Positions 21,925-30,614 of a stretch of DNA of 45,216 nucleotides are shown here, piece by piece. A model generated the notes under the pieces. The model saw nothing but the letters and a program-made list of their open reading frames with translations, had not been told where the DNA came from and made no database searches. This DNA is from Synechocystis sp. PCC 7338 (GTDB lineage: Bacteria; Cyanobacteriota; Cyanobacteriia; Cyanobacteriales; Microcystaceae), in assembly GCF_018282115.1 (NCBI RefSeq), contig NZ_CP054308.1, forward strand, positions 1 through 45,216. The letters are read 5' to 3'. Within the stretch, counting starts at the first letter, position 1; every line of letters starts with the position of its first letter. The translations under genes were made by a program, and so were the position numbers.

Positions 21925-22952
21925 TGCTCACCATCACCCATTTATTGGTGGGGGCGGCCAGTGTGGGCATGGCAGTCCAAACCACCAACCCCGTGCCCAT
22001 TCTGATTGGGGCGATCGCCAGCCTGTTACCAGACATCGACATTAGCACTTCACCGGCAGGGAGAGTATTGCCCTTTATTTCCCGGCCCCTGGAGCAAAGA
22101 TTTTCCCATCGCAGTGCCACCCATTCCTTGTTAGCTTCCATCACCTTGGCAACAGTCACCTATGGTTTTTGGTTTGCTATCCCCGCCATTCCCTTAGTAA
22201 TCGTCCATGCCCTGAATATCGGCTACTTCGCCGGTTGGTTTCTGGATTGCTTCACTAAGTCGGGGGTGGAAATGTTTTACCCGTTGGGGGTGCGTTGTGT
22301 TTGCCCTGGGAACCGTAACTTAAGAATTTCCACTGGCAGTGCTGCTGAATATTGGTTGATGGTCTTCGTGGTGGCGATCGCCGTTTGGACTTTTCAACTC
22401 AATAACACGGGTGGTTTGGTGAAGAACTTCAATGCTCTGATTGCGGCCCCCAGTGGAGTGACGGAACTTTACAACCGTAAGGGGGGCAACCAGATAATTT
22501 ATGCCGAGTATGAAGGGGTTTGGGCGGGGAATCGTGCCCCGGTGACAGAAGAAGCCCCAGTGATTGCCACCAACGGCCAAGGGTTTTTGGTACTCCAGGA
22601 TGACCAGGTGGTGAAAGTGGGCACCGAAGCGGACAGCACCATCATTGTTAATCGCATTCGAGGCCGGGAAGGGGAACCCGCAGTGATTACCACTGACACC
22701 ATTTACCTCGATGATGAACCGCCCGACCTGCTGGAAGACTACATCCAACCCATGACTTTCCTTAGTGGCCAGCTCACCATTGATGACCCCAGTGTTTTAA
22801 GGCTGGAACAGTCCGCCTTTGCCTTTGCCCCCATCCGCCACGCCGGAGGATTTGTCACCCTCGACCATGCTCCCATTGAAACGGCGATCCACCTCTTCCA
22901 AGACCAATACGTTAGGGGGTCGGTCACTATCAAAACCATTGAAAAACGCTAA
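21924..22952 (+). CDS. DUF457/YdjM-like membrane protein with extra C-terminal domain
   Basis: A 342-residue protein. Residues 1-~175 match the DUF457 'LexA-binding, inner-membrane-associated putative hydrolase' group: ITHLLVGAASVGMA, SLLPDIDISTSPAGRVLPF (PDxD motif), RFSHRSATHSLLAS (HRxxTHS motif), and several membrane segments. Residues ~180-342 are an additional mostly beta, hydrophilic domain that I do not recognise and that would lie on one side of the membrane. Its ATG overlaps the stop of the ATPase gene (TGATG). The hydrolase activity is assumed from the metal-binding-like His/Asp motifs and is unproven in the family. Confidence 0.8.
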   Translation: MLTITHLLVGAASVGMAVQTTNPVPILIGAIASLLPDIDISTSPAGRVLPFISRPLEQRFSHRSATHSLLASITLATVTYGFWFAIPAIPLVIVHALNIGYFAGWFLDCFTKSGVEMFYPLGVRCVCPGNRNLRISTGSAAEYWLMVFVVAIAVWTFQLNNTGGLVKNFNALIAAPSGVTELYNRKGGNQIIYAEYEGVWAGNRAPVTEEAPVIATNGQGFLVLQDDQVVKVGTEADSTIIVNRIRGREGEPAVITTDTIYLDDEPPDLLEDYIQPMTFLSGQLTIDDPSVLRLEQSAFAFAPIRHAGGFVTLDHAPIETAIHLFQDQYVRGSVTIKTIEKR

Positions 22953-23178
22953 TTGGCCAATATCCCAAATTTAATATCCCCCTAAATCCCCCTTTGGAAG
23001 GGGGACTTCAAATCCAGTTCCCCCTAAGAGTGTGTTTGAAAAATCAAAAGATTTATCCCCTTAAATCTCCTCACTAAAGCTCCGGCTTAAAAAGGGGGAC
23101 TTGAAATCCAGTTCCCCCCTTGATAAGGGGGGCCAGGGGGGATTCTCAACTCACCAACACTAACCCCTAATAACTGCC
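22953..23178. repeat. Intergenic G/C-run repeats (CCCCCTT / AAGGGGG family)
   Basis: Two tandem-like blocks of CCCCCT...AAGGGGGACTT(C/G)AAATCCAGTTCCCCC, each able to fold into hairpins, at ~22978-23027 and ~23090-23142. Same family as the in-frame element at 16255. A TAACCCCTAATAA variant of the dispersed motif sits at 23161. The gap lies inside an otherwise gapless gene run and may stop or attenuate transcription. Confidence 0.65.
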
Positions 23179-24254
23179 ATGACTTTTTCCCCCAGCAAAC
23201 GTCCCCCGGTTAATCGACTGCACCATCCCCAAACCCCTAGTAATATTTTCCCCACCAAGCAGGAAGGGGTGTTAATCGGTGACCAGATTTATTGGAACCC
23301 CGCCACAGTGGCCAATCCCCACGGGTGCATAATTGGCGGTTCCGGGGCCGGCAAAACCCAAACCCTGAAGGCGATCGCCTGGGAAGTGAGTAGGTTAGCA
23401 AACGTTGTCATCATTGACTTCCACGGGGATCAGGAATTGCCGGGGGAGACTTGCTACCACGTCAACATGAAAAGCAATGCTGGTATTAACCCCATGCGGT
23501 TGAACCTCGACCAGGAAGGGGGTGGCCCTAATCTGCGGGCCATTGAGCTGGCCATGTTGTTCAAAAAGACCTTAACTTTGGGAGCCAATCAGGAAGCAAA
23601 ACTGCTGGACTGCTTCAAGCATTGTTACTTCCGCCGGGGTATCTCCCAGGAGTCCCATGAAAGTTGGTTAAAAGTGCCACCAAATTTTAGTGACCTGGAA
23701 GCTTTGCTGGAGGAAATGGCCGGGGAAGACAAGGAGGCGGAAAAGCTGAGGCTGAAGTTATCCACCATGTTTGAGTACGGCATTTTCAACAAAACCCAAC
23801 CCCTTAACCAAACCCTGACCCGTTGGAATTTGTCCAAACTTCCCCCCCAATTACAGGCGATCGCCGGGGATGCATTAGCTCAACAGTTAATGAATGACCA
23901 TCGGTTATCTGGGGAGCATGGCATTCCCACCCCGAAAACGGTCTTGTTCATTGATGAAGCCAAGGAATTAGGCCATTCCAAAGCGTTGGACAGAATTGCG
24001 GCGGACGGCCGGAAGTATGGGCTGGGTCTGTGGCTTCCCAGTCTTCCCGTCATATTTCCAAGGATGTGCTGACCAATACGTTCACTAAATTGGTTCTGCC
24101 GGTTGATTCTTCTGAGTTACCCGTCACTGCCCGTACCTTTAGGTTTTCCGAAGAGGCGATCGCCAGCTTGAATCCCCTGGAATCCTTAGTACGTTTTGGT
24201 AAAAATGCCAACAAAGTTAACATTGTCCCCTTTTACCAAAGGAATACACCATGA
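23179..24254 (+). pseudogene. HerA/VirB4-like ATPase, single-base frameshift
   Basis: An ATPase of the FtsK/HerA/VirB4 superfamily: Walker A GGSGAGKT (53-60), VVIIDFHGDQEL (~73-84), and Walker B KTVLFIDEAKEL near residue 255-266. The frame set by ATG 23179 goes out of phase near 24030. The frame beginning GTG GCT TCC at 24030 continues with ASQSSRHISKDV ... NTFTKLVLP, the expected next motif, to the TGA at 24252. The total, 1076 nt, becomes a whole number of codons (358 aa) if one G is restored (TGGCT from TGGGCT). It is therefore either a recent pseudogene or a sequencing error. Such ATPases pump DNA or protein through conjugation or secretion complexes. It contains a dispersed CCCCTAGTAA motif at 23234 (encoding TPSN). 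Confidence 0.78.
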
Positions 24255-24352
24255 TTAGTTCTTTGATTATTCTTTCCTTCGTTGGTGTGCAAACCCTTGC
24301 CACTTGCCTGCTCCTGGCCTTTTTGATTCTTAGGGAGGACACAATGCTATGA
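24251..24352 (+). CDS. 33-residue single-pass membrane peptide
   Basis: ATG 24251 overlaps the stop of the ATPase (ATGA), and its own stop overlaps the next ATG (ATGA at 24349). The 33-residue product is one hydrophobic helix (SLIILSFVGVQTLATCLLLAFLIL, residues 4-27) with a charged end. The double stop-start overlap, plus an AGGGAGG ahead of the next gene, argues that it is translated. A small membrane subunit of the surrounding complex is likely. Confidence 0.6.
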   Translation: MISSLIILSFVGVQTLATCLLLAFLILREDTML

Positions 24353-25389
24353 ACTGGCGCGTACTATTATTGTCTTTAATTTTAGGGTCGATGGTGGTGG
24401 GTTCATTGCAGGCTCAGTCTTCCATCACATCCTCACCAGGGCAAAGTGGTGACCCATTAAGCACCCCCAACCGGCTCAAGATTAACCTCACCCTAGGCGA
24501 CCCCACGGAACTGAAGGTGCGGGAAGGGGATACAGTCAACCGGGGACAGGTGTTATCGGACAAAGAAGCGGAACGCTCCCGACTGGAAAGAGATAAACGG
24601 GAAAGACTGCTGGCGATCGCCAATGTGGAAGCCCAGTTAGTCCCGGCCCTGCAACCGGCCCCAGCTCTGCGGGAACTACCCCCCATTTCCTACACCGTGG
24701 AAGAAACCGCCATTCAATTAGCGGAAATCAAATTAGCCCAAGCCCAACGCAATTTGGCCACGGCGATCGAGGCTGACCCGTTCATTTCTGCCAAAGCTAG
24801 GGTGGAACGTTCCCTGGCTGATGTGGAAGCGGCCCACCGGGCTTTTGAGTTACAGCAACGCAAGCTTGATGCGGTCAATGGCCTGCGGGGTTTGCCGCCG
24901 GAGATGTTGACCCACGAAACCGAGAAACTACGACAAGCCAAAACGACCCTGGAGGGCAAGGAAGCGGAGTATAAATTCTTCCAAGCGGAATATTTTCAGG
25001 TGGAAACAGACCGACGCAAGGAACTCACTGATCTGCAAAGTAAGGTTGCCATTGCCCGTGGGGAACTTGAGCAGGCCCAGTCCAGGTTACGGGCCGCTAA
25101 GGAGAATCGGGAATTGGCGGAATATAACCACCGCATCACCATTTCCCGCCGAGCGGAGGAAGAAAATCAGGTGGCCATCAATGTGGCCAATCAGAAACTA
25201 GACCGGGAGTTTAAGTTAGCCCAGCTCCGGGAGCAATTGTCCGCTGTGGAGGAAAAGTTAAATGGCATCGTTCAAGTCAAAAGCCCTTACTCTGGCACTA
25301 TTCGCCGCATTAAGTTTGACCGACAAACCGACGGTAAGCTGGCCGTTACCCTTTATCTGGACACCACCGGCCCTAGCTCAACTAACTGA
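24349..25389 (+). CDS. Periplasmic-adaptor-like coiled-coil protein (HlyD-like)
   Basis: A 346-residue protein. An N-terminal signal peptide or anchor (VLLLSLILGSMVVGSLQAQ) is followed by half of a lipoyl-like motif (LKVREGDTVNRGQVLSD, ~56-72). A long coiled coil of ~200 residues (~75-300, rich in A/E/Q/R/K) comes next, and then the matching half-motif (VQVKSPYSGTIRRIKF, ~310-325). Two half-lipoyl motifs flanking a hairpin is the signature of HlyD/MacA-type membrane-fusion adaptors. It would bridge an inner-membrane pump or ATPase to an outer-membrane channel. AGGGAGG lies just upstream. Its end overlaps the next gene by 128 bp in a different frame. Confidence 0.8.
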   Translation: MNWRVLLLSLILGSMVVGSLQAQSSITSSPGQSGDPLSTPNRLKINLTLGDPTELKVREGDTVNRGQVLSDKEAERSRLERDKRERLLAIANVEAQLVPALQPAPALRELPPISYTVEETAIQLAEIKLAQAQRNLATAIEADPFISAKARVERSLADVEAAHRAFELQQRKLDAVNGLRGLPPEMLTHETEKLRQAKTTLEGKEAEYKFFQAEYFQVETDRRKELTDLQSKVAIARGELEQAQSRLRAAKENRELAEYNHRITISRRAEEENQVAINVANQKLDREFKLAQLREQLSAVEEKLNGIVQVKSPYSGTIRRIKFDRQTDGKLAVTLYLDTTGPSSTN

Positions 25390-26248
25390 CGAAGAAGATG
25401 GGGAAATTGAGGAACCAGATCTGCTGGAAATTGGCAGTGAGGATGACCCGGAGTTGATGGAAGACCCCCAGGGGCAACCCAATCCTTTCCTTGACCCGGC
25501 ACTGGACGACCTAGTGGACAAAAAAATCAGTGAAGATGTTTGGTCACAAATGCTGGGGGACTTGCCCTGTAGTGTGGCGACGGAATCCTGTGTTAACCAA
25601 CTACAAAATACTGCTATCCAAAATTCCCGCCTCTTGGCAGACCTCCAGGACAAAATTGATGAGAGCATCGCCGCTGTGGAGGAGGCCAGGCAAAAGAATC
25701 TGGATTCCATTGCCATCTCTAATTTCTCCCCTTTCCTCCAGGTCTTTCTCTATTCCACCCTGGGGCCCGTCAGCAATGGGGTGGAAGCACCCGTTACCAA
25801 TCCCTTCCGCCTCATCCTTGGTAATGTGGCGGCCGCCTTTCTGGGCCAGGGCTTGGGTTCTTTATTTAATTGGTCACAATACGCTGGCAACGACTCCCAG
25901 CAACAACGGGCGATCGCCATTGGGGATATTCAAATCAAAATTGCCGAACTACAACGCAATAAGTCGGAATTACAGCAAAAACTCCGGGAACAGGTAACAG
26001 TGGAAGTCCTCAAACTAGAAGAATTGGCCCGGGCTTTTCAAATTGAGCAGGCGATCGCCAAGCGGGATAAACAACGCCTCGAAATTGCTAAGGTTTCCTA
26101 CCGCTTTGGGGAGGGGGATAGTGAACGCTATTTGGCCCAACTGAGTAGCTACGACCGCCAAAAAGCCGCAACTTTTCGGGAATGGTCACGGCTCAGAAAT
26201 CAGGTGGTACAGGTTAAATTGCTGGTGCTGGGCACCGGGGAGGATTAG
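25262..26248 (+). CDS. Secreted coiled-coil protein overlapping the adaptor gene
   Basis: A 328-residue protein starting at ATG 25262, inside the adaptor gene. The first 40 residues form a convincing signal peptide ending WTPPALAQ. The next ~60 are very acidic (TDEEDGEIEEPDLLEIGSED); then comes a moderately hydrophobic stretch (FSPFLQVFLYSTLGP ... LILGNVAAAFLGQGLGSLF), and the last ~120 residues are a coiled coil (RAIAIGDIQIKIAELQRNKSELQQKL and following). Because the signal peptide is complete only from this start, the 128-bp out-of-frame overlap is real rather than a mis-called start. It may be an outer-membrane-factor-like partner of the adaptor; no family is recognised. Confidence 0.78.
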   Translation: MASFKSKALTLALFAALSLTDKPTVSWPLPFIWTPPALAQLTDEEDGEIEEPDLLEIGSEDDPELMEDPQGQPNPFLDPALDDLVDKKISEDVWSQMLGDLPCSVATESCVNQLQNTAIQNSRLLADLQDKIDESIAAVEEARQKNLDSIAISNFSPFLQVFLYSTLGPVSNGVEAPVTNPFRLILGNVAAAFLGQGLGSLFNWSQYAGNDSQQQRAIAIGDIQIKIAELQRNKSELQQKLREQVTVEVLKLEELARAFQIEQAIAKRDKQRLEIAKVSYRFGEGDSERYLAQLSSYDRQKAATFREWSRLRNQVVQVKLLVLGTGED

Positions 26249-27102
26249 TCGTACTGAATGTCATCATCGGTCAGGTAGGATCTGCCCTTGCTACAAATGG
26301 GGCGGGGTGTCCATCTATACCAATCTGCCCAGCTATAGTTTCTCACCAAGACATTATTTTTACGCAGTTCAAAGCCATCGGCATAGTCCAGGTCATAACC
26401 AGGTTTTTTCGTGCTGGCGGTTAATCTCCAGTAATATTTGAAAGCCACATGACCACAGGCGTTAGATTTCTTCCTTTGGCTGAATTTCCATGGCACTGGG
26501 CCACCCCCATCTAAGCGCACAAAAAAAGTTGAGTTGGGGGGAATATCCCGGTCGGCGGCGTAGAAAATCAGTACGTTGTCTTTCAGTTTGGCAAACCAAG
26601 AAAATCGTCCCACAATGTAAGCGCAATTAATCTGGTGGTCGGGCAGGGTGGTATCTTCCCCGCTGGTAAAAACTATGTTGTCCCAGTCCGGCCGGTTCCG
26701 CCAAAAGAAAGCTGTGCCGTTCACTAATTTACCTGTGTTCCAAATGCCACTGTCATGGCCACTGTAGGGCTGACTGGCCAAGGGGTATTTCTTCGGCACT
26801 TTGACGGTCATCATACTGCAATGGTTGGTGGTGGCCTTAGCAATGTAACCTCCGCCCCGGTCAATAAATTCATAGTGGGTATGGGGTTCCAAGCCGGTGA
26901 AGGTGATCACCTCCGCACCGTCGTCATAGTTGTCGTAAAGACTGAGGGAATCATGGGGACTTTCTTCAGTTTGGGCCCTTGCCGCTGGGGTTTGGAGGCT
27001 CAGGAGGCAGAGTAATATCAGGCATCGGCTCCATAGTCGCGTCTTCTGTAGGAGCAGGTTCTTCCGGTATTTCAGGGGCTTGGGCAAGGATAGGAAGAAC
27101 AT
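26245..27102 (-). CDS. Secreted protein of unknown function (285 aa)
   Basis: A protein with a long n-region and hydrophobic signal (RCLILLCLLSLQTPAARAQ) cleaved near residue 44. The mature ~240 residues are rich in Tyr, Trp, Asp and Cys (NHCSMM, INCAY, SNACGH, PICSKG), suggesting an extracellular, disulfide-bonded beta protein. No family recognised. Its stop overlaps the stop of the convergent coiled-coil gene by 3-4 bp, and its 5' end overlaps the 57-residue gene upstream by 137 bp in another frame. The cluster of exported proteins on this strand faces the membrane-ATPase module and may be its substrate or surface component. Confidence 0.72.
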   Translation of the reverse strand: MFFLSLPKPLKYRKNLLLQKTRLWSRCLILLCLLSLQTPAARAQTEESPHDSLSLYDNYDDGAEVITFTGLEPHTHYEFIDRGGGYIAKATTNHCSMMTVKVPKKYPLASQPYSGHDSGIWNTGKLVNGTAFFWRNRPDWDNIVFTSGEDTTLPDHQINCAYIVGRFSWFAKLKDNVLIFYAADRDIPPNSTFFVRLDGGGPVPWKFSQRKKSNACGHVAFKYYWRLTASTKKPGYDLDYADGFELRKNNVLVRNYSWADWYRWTPRPICSKGRSYLTDDDIQYD

Positions 27103-27139
27103 AGAAGAACCCCAACGTTAAAGCAAGTAACAATTTCAT
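26966..27139 (-). CDS. Small secreted proline/glutamate-rich protein (57 aa)
   Basis: A 57-residue protein from ATG 27139. MKLLLALTLGFFYVLPILAQ is a complete signal peptide, and the mature 37 residues are almost all Pro, Glu, Asp and small residues (PEIPEEPAPTEDATMEPMPD). I prefer this start to codons further upstream because it begins the signal peptide exactly. It overlaps the 285-residue gene by 137 bp in another frame. Function unknown; a short surface or linker peptide. Confidence 0.55.
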   Translation of the reverse strand: MKLLLALTLGFFYVLPILAQAPEIPEEPAPTEDATMEPMPDITLPPEPPNPSGKGPN

Positions 27140-27193
27140 AGAAAAAAAGGGGACTAAGATCCCCAATGAGTGAGCAGTGCTGGGCAAACGGAT

Positions 27194-27855
27194 TTAGGGA
27201 GATGGCCAGTCAGCGGTGGTGAAGGTGGCACCGTTACGGCAGATCGGCCCACCGGAAACGGCGGTCATGGCTCCCACGTCGGGAATGGTCACAATGGTTG
27301 ACCCCGTGGCGGAATCAGTGATGGTCAAAGAGCCGGAGGTCACCACATATTTGCCGGAGTTGGAGAACCGGGCTGTGCCACAGGTGGAAGCCTTCACACT
27401 CCGCAGGGTGGGAGCATTGTTGTAAGTGACCACGTTGGAGCTGTAGGGAGTCAGGCCGGTAAAGTACACGTTACCGTTGGAGTCTTTCAGGGTGGCGGAT
27501 GGAGTAGGATTACCCACCAACACACCGTTGGAACATTTTGGCTCTGCTTCCACCACCAAAGAGTTAAAGGCAATGTCCGCACCTCCATTTAGTTTGAAAG
27601 TATCCCCGGCATTTATGGGCAAGCTGGCGGAGGAACCACTTAGTTTGATCACACCGCACTCGTTGGCATTTTTATTGGTGGATCTGGGAAGAGATGAATA
27701 TTCCCCTTTGATGGATTGATAACTACCTAAACCGGAAACATATATGTCTCCTGTGCGAGTTTCGCGCCCCACCGTTGGGTTGGCAAAGCACTAGGGGCAA
27801 GCGTCGTTATGCCCAGTGCAGCTAAGGCTAGACTGGGAAGTATTTTGTACTTCAT
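27194..27855 (-). pseudogene. Secreted cell-surface-like protein, single-base frameshift after the signal peptide
   Basis: The ATG at 27855 starts a signal peptide (MKYKILPSLALAALGITTL) ending near SAL, but the frame then goes wrong. The remaining 192 codons from ~27772 continue in the next frame as VGRETRTGDIYVSGLG and on to the stop at 27194. The total of 662 nt becomes 221 whole codons if one G is added (TTGCC from TTGGCC), which restores a typical ALA|NPTVG cleavage site. The mature part is Gly/Ser/Thr/Asn-rich with paired cysteines (NECGVI, EPKCSNG, STCGTARF, PICRNG), like pilin-associated or surface-layer proteins; no family is certain. It may be a real pseudogene or a sequencing error, since the frameshift resembles the one at 24030. 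Confidence 0.7.
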
Positions 27856-28010
27856 AATTGCAGGGAGTGTCATTGAGTGGGGCTATTTTATATGTCCCCC
27901 TCTTTTTGTCAATGCTCTTTTTGTTACCGATTTATGGCTTTTTTTCTTGCTTTATTTGTTCATCAATTCCAGCTTTGACGTTTATAATTGCCAGATTTTC
28001 AATAAATTTA

Positions 28011-30614
28011 TCAGGTACTCACTTGCACTTGCTGTTGCACTTGTAATGAAGATTGAGCTCGGACAAATGAATTATAAATAGAAACTTCCGAATTTATGAT
28101 TTCAAAACTAACAGCTAGAGCATAAGGCACTTGAGCCGTTAAATCATTATTCCAGCCTTTATGAGCTACAACTGCTATACAGAAAGTGTTTCGCAAGTCG
28201 AAAGATTTGACTACTGCCCAATCTTTCTGAATTGCCCCAACTCCTCTAGAAGTATCTTTTACCCGTCTACTATGATTTTTCTGCTGTCCAAGTGTCCAGT
28301 CGAATAATCCAGATCCATCTTCATGATCCTCAGAAGCTTCGTATTTTTCAAGAACCCTAGCTAAAAATCTATCTGGTGATTCTTCTTTTTGACTACATTC
28401 CCAATGTAACCAAGTAGATAAATATTTGCGTTTATTACGCCGTGTTCGACGTGGTTCAGCTTTATAAGAAAGTGTAATCTCAATAAGAATATCAAAAGCT
28501 TCTGCTGGAGATTGCAGTTCTTCTGGAATGATTACTTGATAAATATGTGCTTGTCGCGCTTGGATTAGACTATCCCCATTAGTAATCAATGTCACACGAT
28601 TAGGTGCATTACCAAGTGCACGCTCAAGATTAGGCAAACCGTATCCCATCATACGGATAGCTGAGGAAAGATCAGGTTCATCATTAGCCCATGCAGGTAA
28701 TCTTGCTGATTGCACAATCAAAGCTTTATAGAGCAAGCAACTTTCCTGTGGGAAATTAGATGCCAAGGCTGCTGCAATATGAGTCACTTTAGGCGCTGCA
28801 AAGGAAGTGCCAATATTATCCGCTGCAACTGCTGGCGCTCCCCCTATCGTCGTCCTTACTAACTCGGGGCAAACATCCGTAGGTGTAGAAAAGCTAGGCG
28901 GATTTCCCTCGTCTTTGACTAGATCTCCGCCATACTCAACGACTTCAGGCTTTATCGAATCCCAAATGCCATAGCCTGTGCAGGAAAATGCTGAGGGATA
29001 GTCTTGTAATGCCACAGAAGTACTCGGTGGACGATTATAGGTACAGTGAGCGATCGATCCTACAGTTAAAGCTTGAAAGCTTTGGGCAGGATTAGCGATC
29101 CGAGACGAATCCTTTAGTAAAAAATCTGGATATGCACACCCTTCCTCAAAGTGCTCTGTGAGAGCCTTGCGAGTAATACTCAGTCCTGGAAGTCGAACAG
29201 TAGGGAGGTTTCCGGCTGAAACAATAAAAAGAATGTCTTTTTGCCAAGCAAGGTAATCTATTTCAGCAGCCCAAGCACTCATGTAAGTCCTTCGACAAGG
29301 GGCTGAACTATTAATTGAGTGATTAAAGATGCGAGTACTTGTTTGAGAATGATAGAAATCTACGATGTCGTTTAAAACTTCTGGTATGTATAATCTGTCA
29401 GGAAATCTGCAATCCTGTCCTAAAACCCTAGCGTTTTGAAGCCAACAGATTGCTGTTTGCCGACCAGTACGTGGAACTCCTTGAGGATATAAAACTGCTC
29501 CAGCGACTCGTGTACCATGCCCACCACCTGATACACGATCCACTTTTTGATCAGCCTCATTAGGAACCCATGATCGCGAATTGCTACTATCTACGGCAAC
29601 ACGCAAGAAACGATGGCTTTCTTGGATGCCACTATCAATGATGCAGACCTTTGGAGCTAATGGTGATGGCGGATCAAGTGTAAATGAAGGTTGATCACTT
29701 GCCACTATAGTACGATCTGTTAATGGTTCAGCTATTTGATCTGGTTCGCTAACCTCAAAAACGTAGGGATAATTGGCAACTAAATCTTTCAAGCCCTTGC
29801 CAGAAATCTGAATGCGACTAGAGAAACTATCGGGCAAAAGTGCAAGATGGGAGCGATCATCATGATCACCAAGCAAAAGGAATGTTCCATCAAGCTTTCT
29901 TACGAAGTCTTCAAAATCATTTTCTCTATCAAGTTGTAGCCTTTCCCATTCCTGCAAAGTTTGGTCACGCCTATCAGTCCACCTAGCAACCTTACGAGCG
30001 TATCTCTCAGGGTCTTCATTCTCTTGTTGGCGTGGATAGTCTGAAAATTTAGAATTGAGACCTACACAGGCAATGCTGATATCAACTGTGTAAATGTGAT
30101 CATCTAGAATCTGATCCCATCGAGCAAGCAAATCTGGCGACAGAATGTATTCCAGGCGCTTAAACTTACCTTCTAGAATTTCCCAGATCTCAGCGACTTT
30201 TCCTCCACCATGTTCTTCAGCAATAAACTTCTGAATCTTTTCCTGGAGTTTAGTCAACTCAGCATCAGCCGAAGCGCCAAGAATATAACCATCTTCTAAT
30301 TCAAGAATTACTTCAATATTAAACTTTCTTAAGTCGTCTGCATCAAATGATTTTGGATCTACTTGAAGTATAAATGAAGGGACATTTTGAATGTCCGGCA
30401 TTCCTACTTGCTGGCGTTTTTCAAGAGTATCTTTCCAATCAGAAATAATGGAGGATACGGAAGACCTGAGTCTTCCACCGTGTCCGCCACGATTGCCCTT
30501 ATTCGCAAAGGATCGATCAGACGGATAAGGTCGCTTCCGAGGATCTAAAAACGCAGTTCCTATGTTTGACAGTCTTAGTTGAATATGTTTGAATTGTTTC
30601 GATGGCTCAGACAT
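28011..30614 (-). CDS. ietS: Subtilisin-like serine protease, IetS-type
   Basis: An 867-residue protein with an S8 (subtilisin) domain in its middle: Asp327 (CIIDSGI), His366 (GGHGTRVAG), Asn469 (SAGN, oxyanion) and Ser604 (IGTSFAAP). No signal peptide is present, so it works in the cytoplasm. The ~320-residue N-terminal region and the C-terminal region after ~700 are unassigned and could bind a regulator. The AAA ATPase gene sits just upstream with an 8-bp overlap. A cytoplasmic subtilase plus AAA ATPase matches ietAS, reported as an antiphage system (Gao and colleagues, 2020) and earlier as a Ti-plasmid stability pair. The whole locus lacks HIP1 sites, pointing to transfer. Confidence 0.85.
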   Translation of the reverse strand: MSEPSKQFKHIQLRLSNIGTAFLDPRKRPYPSDRSFANKGNRGGHGGRLRSSVSSIISDWKDTLEKRQQVGMPDIQNVPSFILQVDPKSFDADDLRKFNIEVILELEDGYILGASADAELTKLQEKIQKFIAEEHGGGKVAEIWEILEGKFKRLEYILSPDLLARWDQILDDHIYTVDISIACVGLNSKFSDYPRQQENEDPERYARKVARWTDRRDQTLQEWERLQLDRENDFEDFVRKLDGTFLLLGDHDDRSHLALLPDSFSSRIQISGKGLKDLVANYPYVFEVSEPDQIAEPLTDRTIVASDQPSFTLDPPSPLAPKVCIIDSGIQESHRFLRVAVDSSNSRSWVPNEADQKVDRVSGGGHGTRVAGAVLYPQGVPRTGRQTAICWLQNARVLGQDCRFPDRLYIPEVLNDIVDFYHSQTSTRIFNHSINSSAPCRRTYMSAWAAEIDYLAWQKDILFIVSAGNLPTVRLPGLSITRKALTEHFEEGCAYPDFLLKDSSRIANPAQSFQALTVGSIAHCTYNRPPSTSVALQDYPSAFSCTGYGIWDSIKPEVVEYGGDLVKDEGNPPSFSTPTDVCPELVRTTIGGAPAVAADNIGTSFAAPKVTHIAAALASNFPQESCLLYKALIVQSARLPAWANDEPDLSSAIRMMGYGLPNLERALGNAPNRVTLITNGDSLIQARQAHIYQVIIPEELQSPAEAFDILIEITLSYKAEPRRTRRNKRKYLSTWLHWECSQKEESPDRFLARVLEKYEASEDHEDGSGLFDWTLGQQKNHSRRVKDTSRGVGAIQKDWAVVKSFDLRNTFCIAVVAHKGWNNDLTAQVPYALAVSFEIINSEVSIYNSFVRAQSSLQVQQQVQVST

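Noticed and set aside
22320-22748. 142-codon minus-strand ORF opposite the DUF457-like gene
   Set aside because: Antisense shadow of a well-supported membrane protein gene; no start signals or family motifs.
24028-24040. Programmed ribosomal frameshift in the HerA-like ATPase
   Set aside because: No slippery heptamer, stop-codon context or downstream pseudoknot is visible; a one-base loss explains it more simply.
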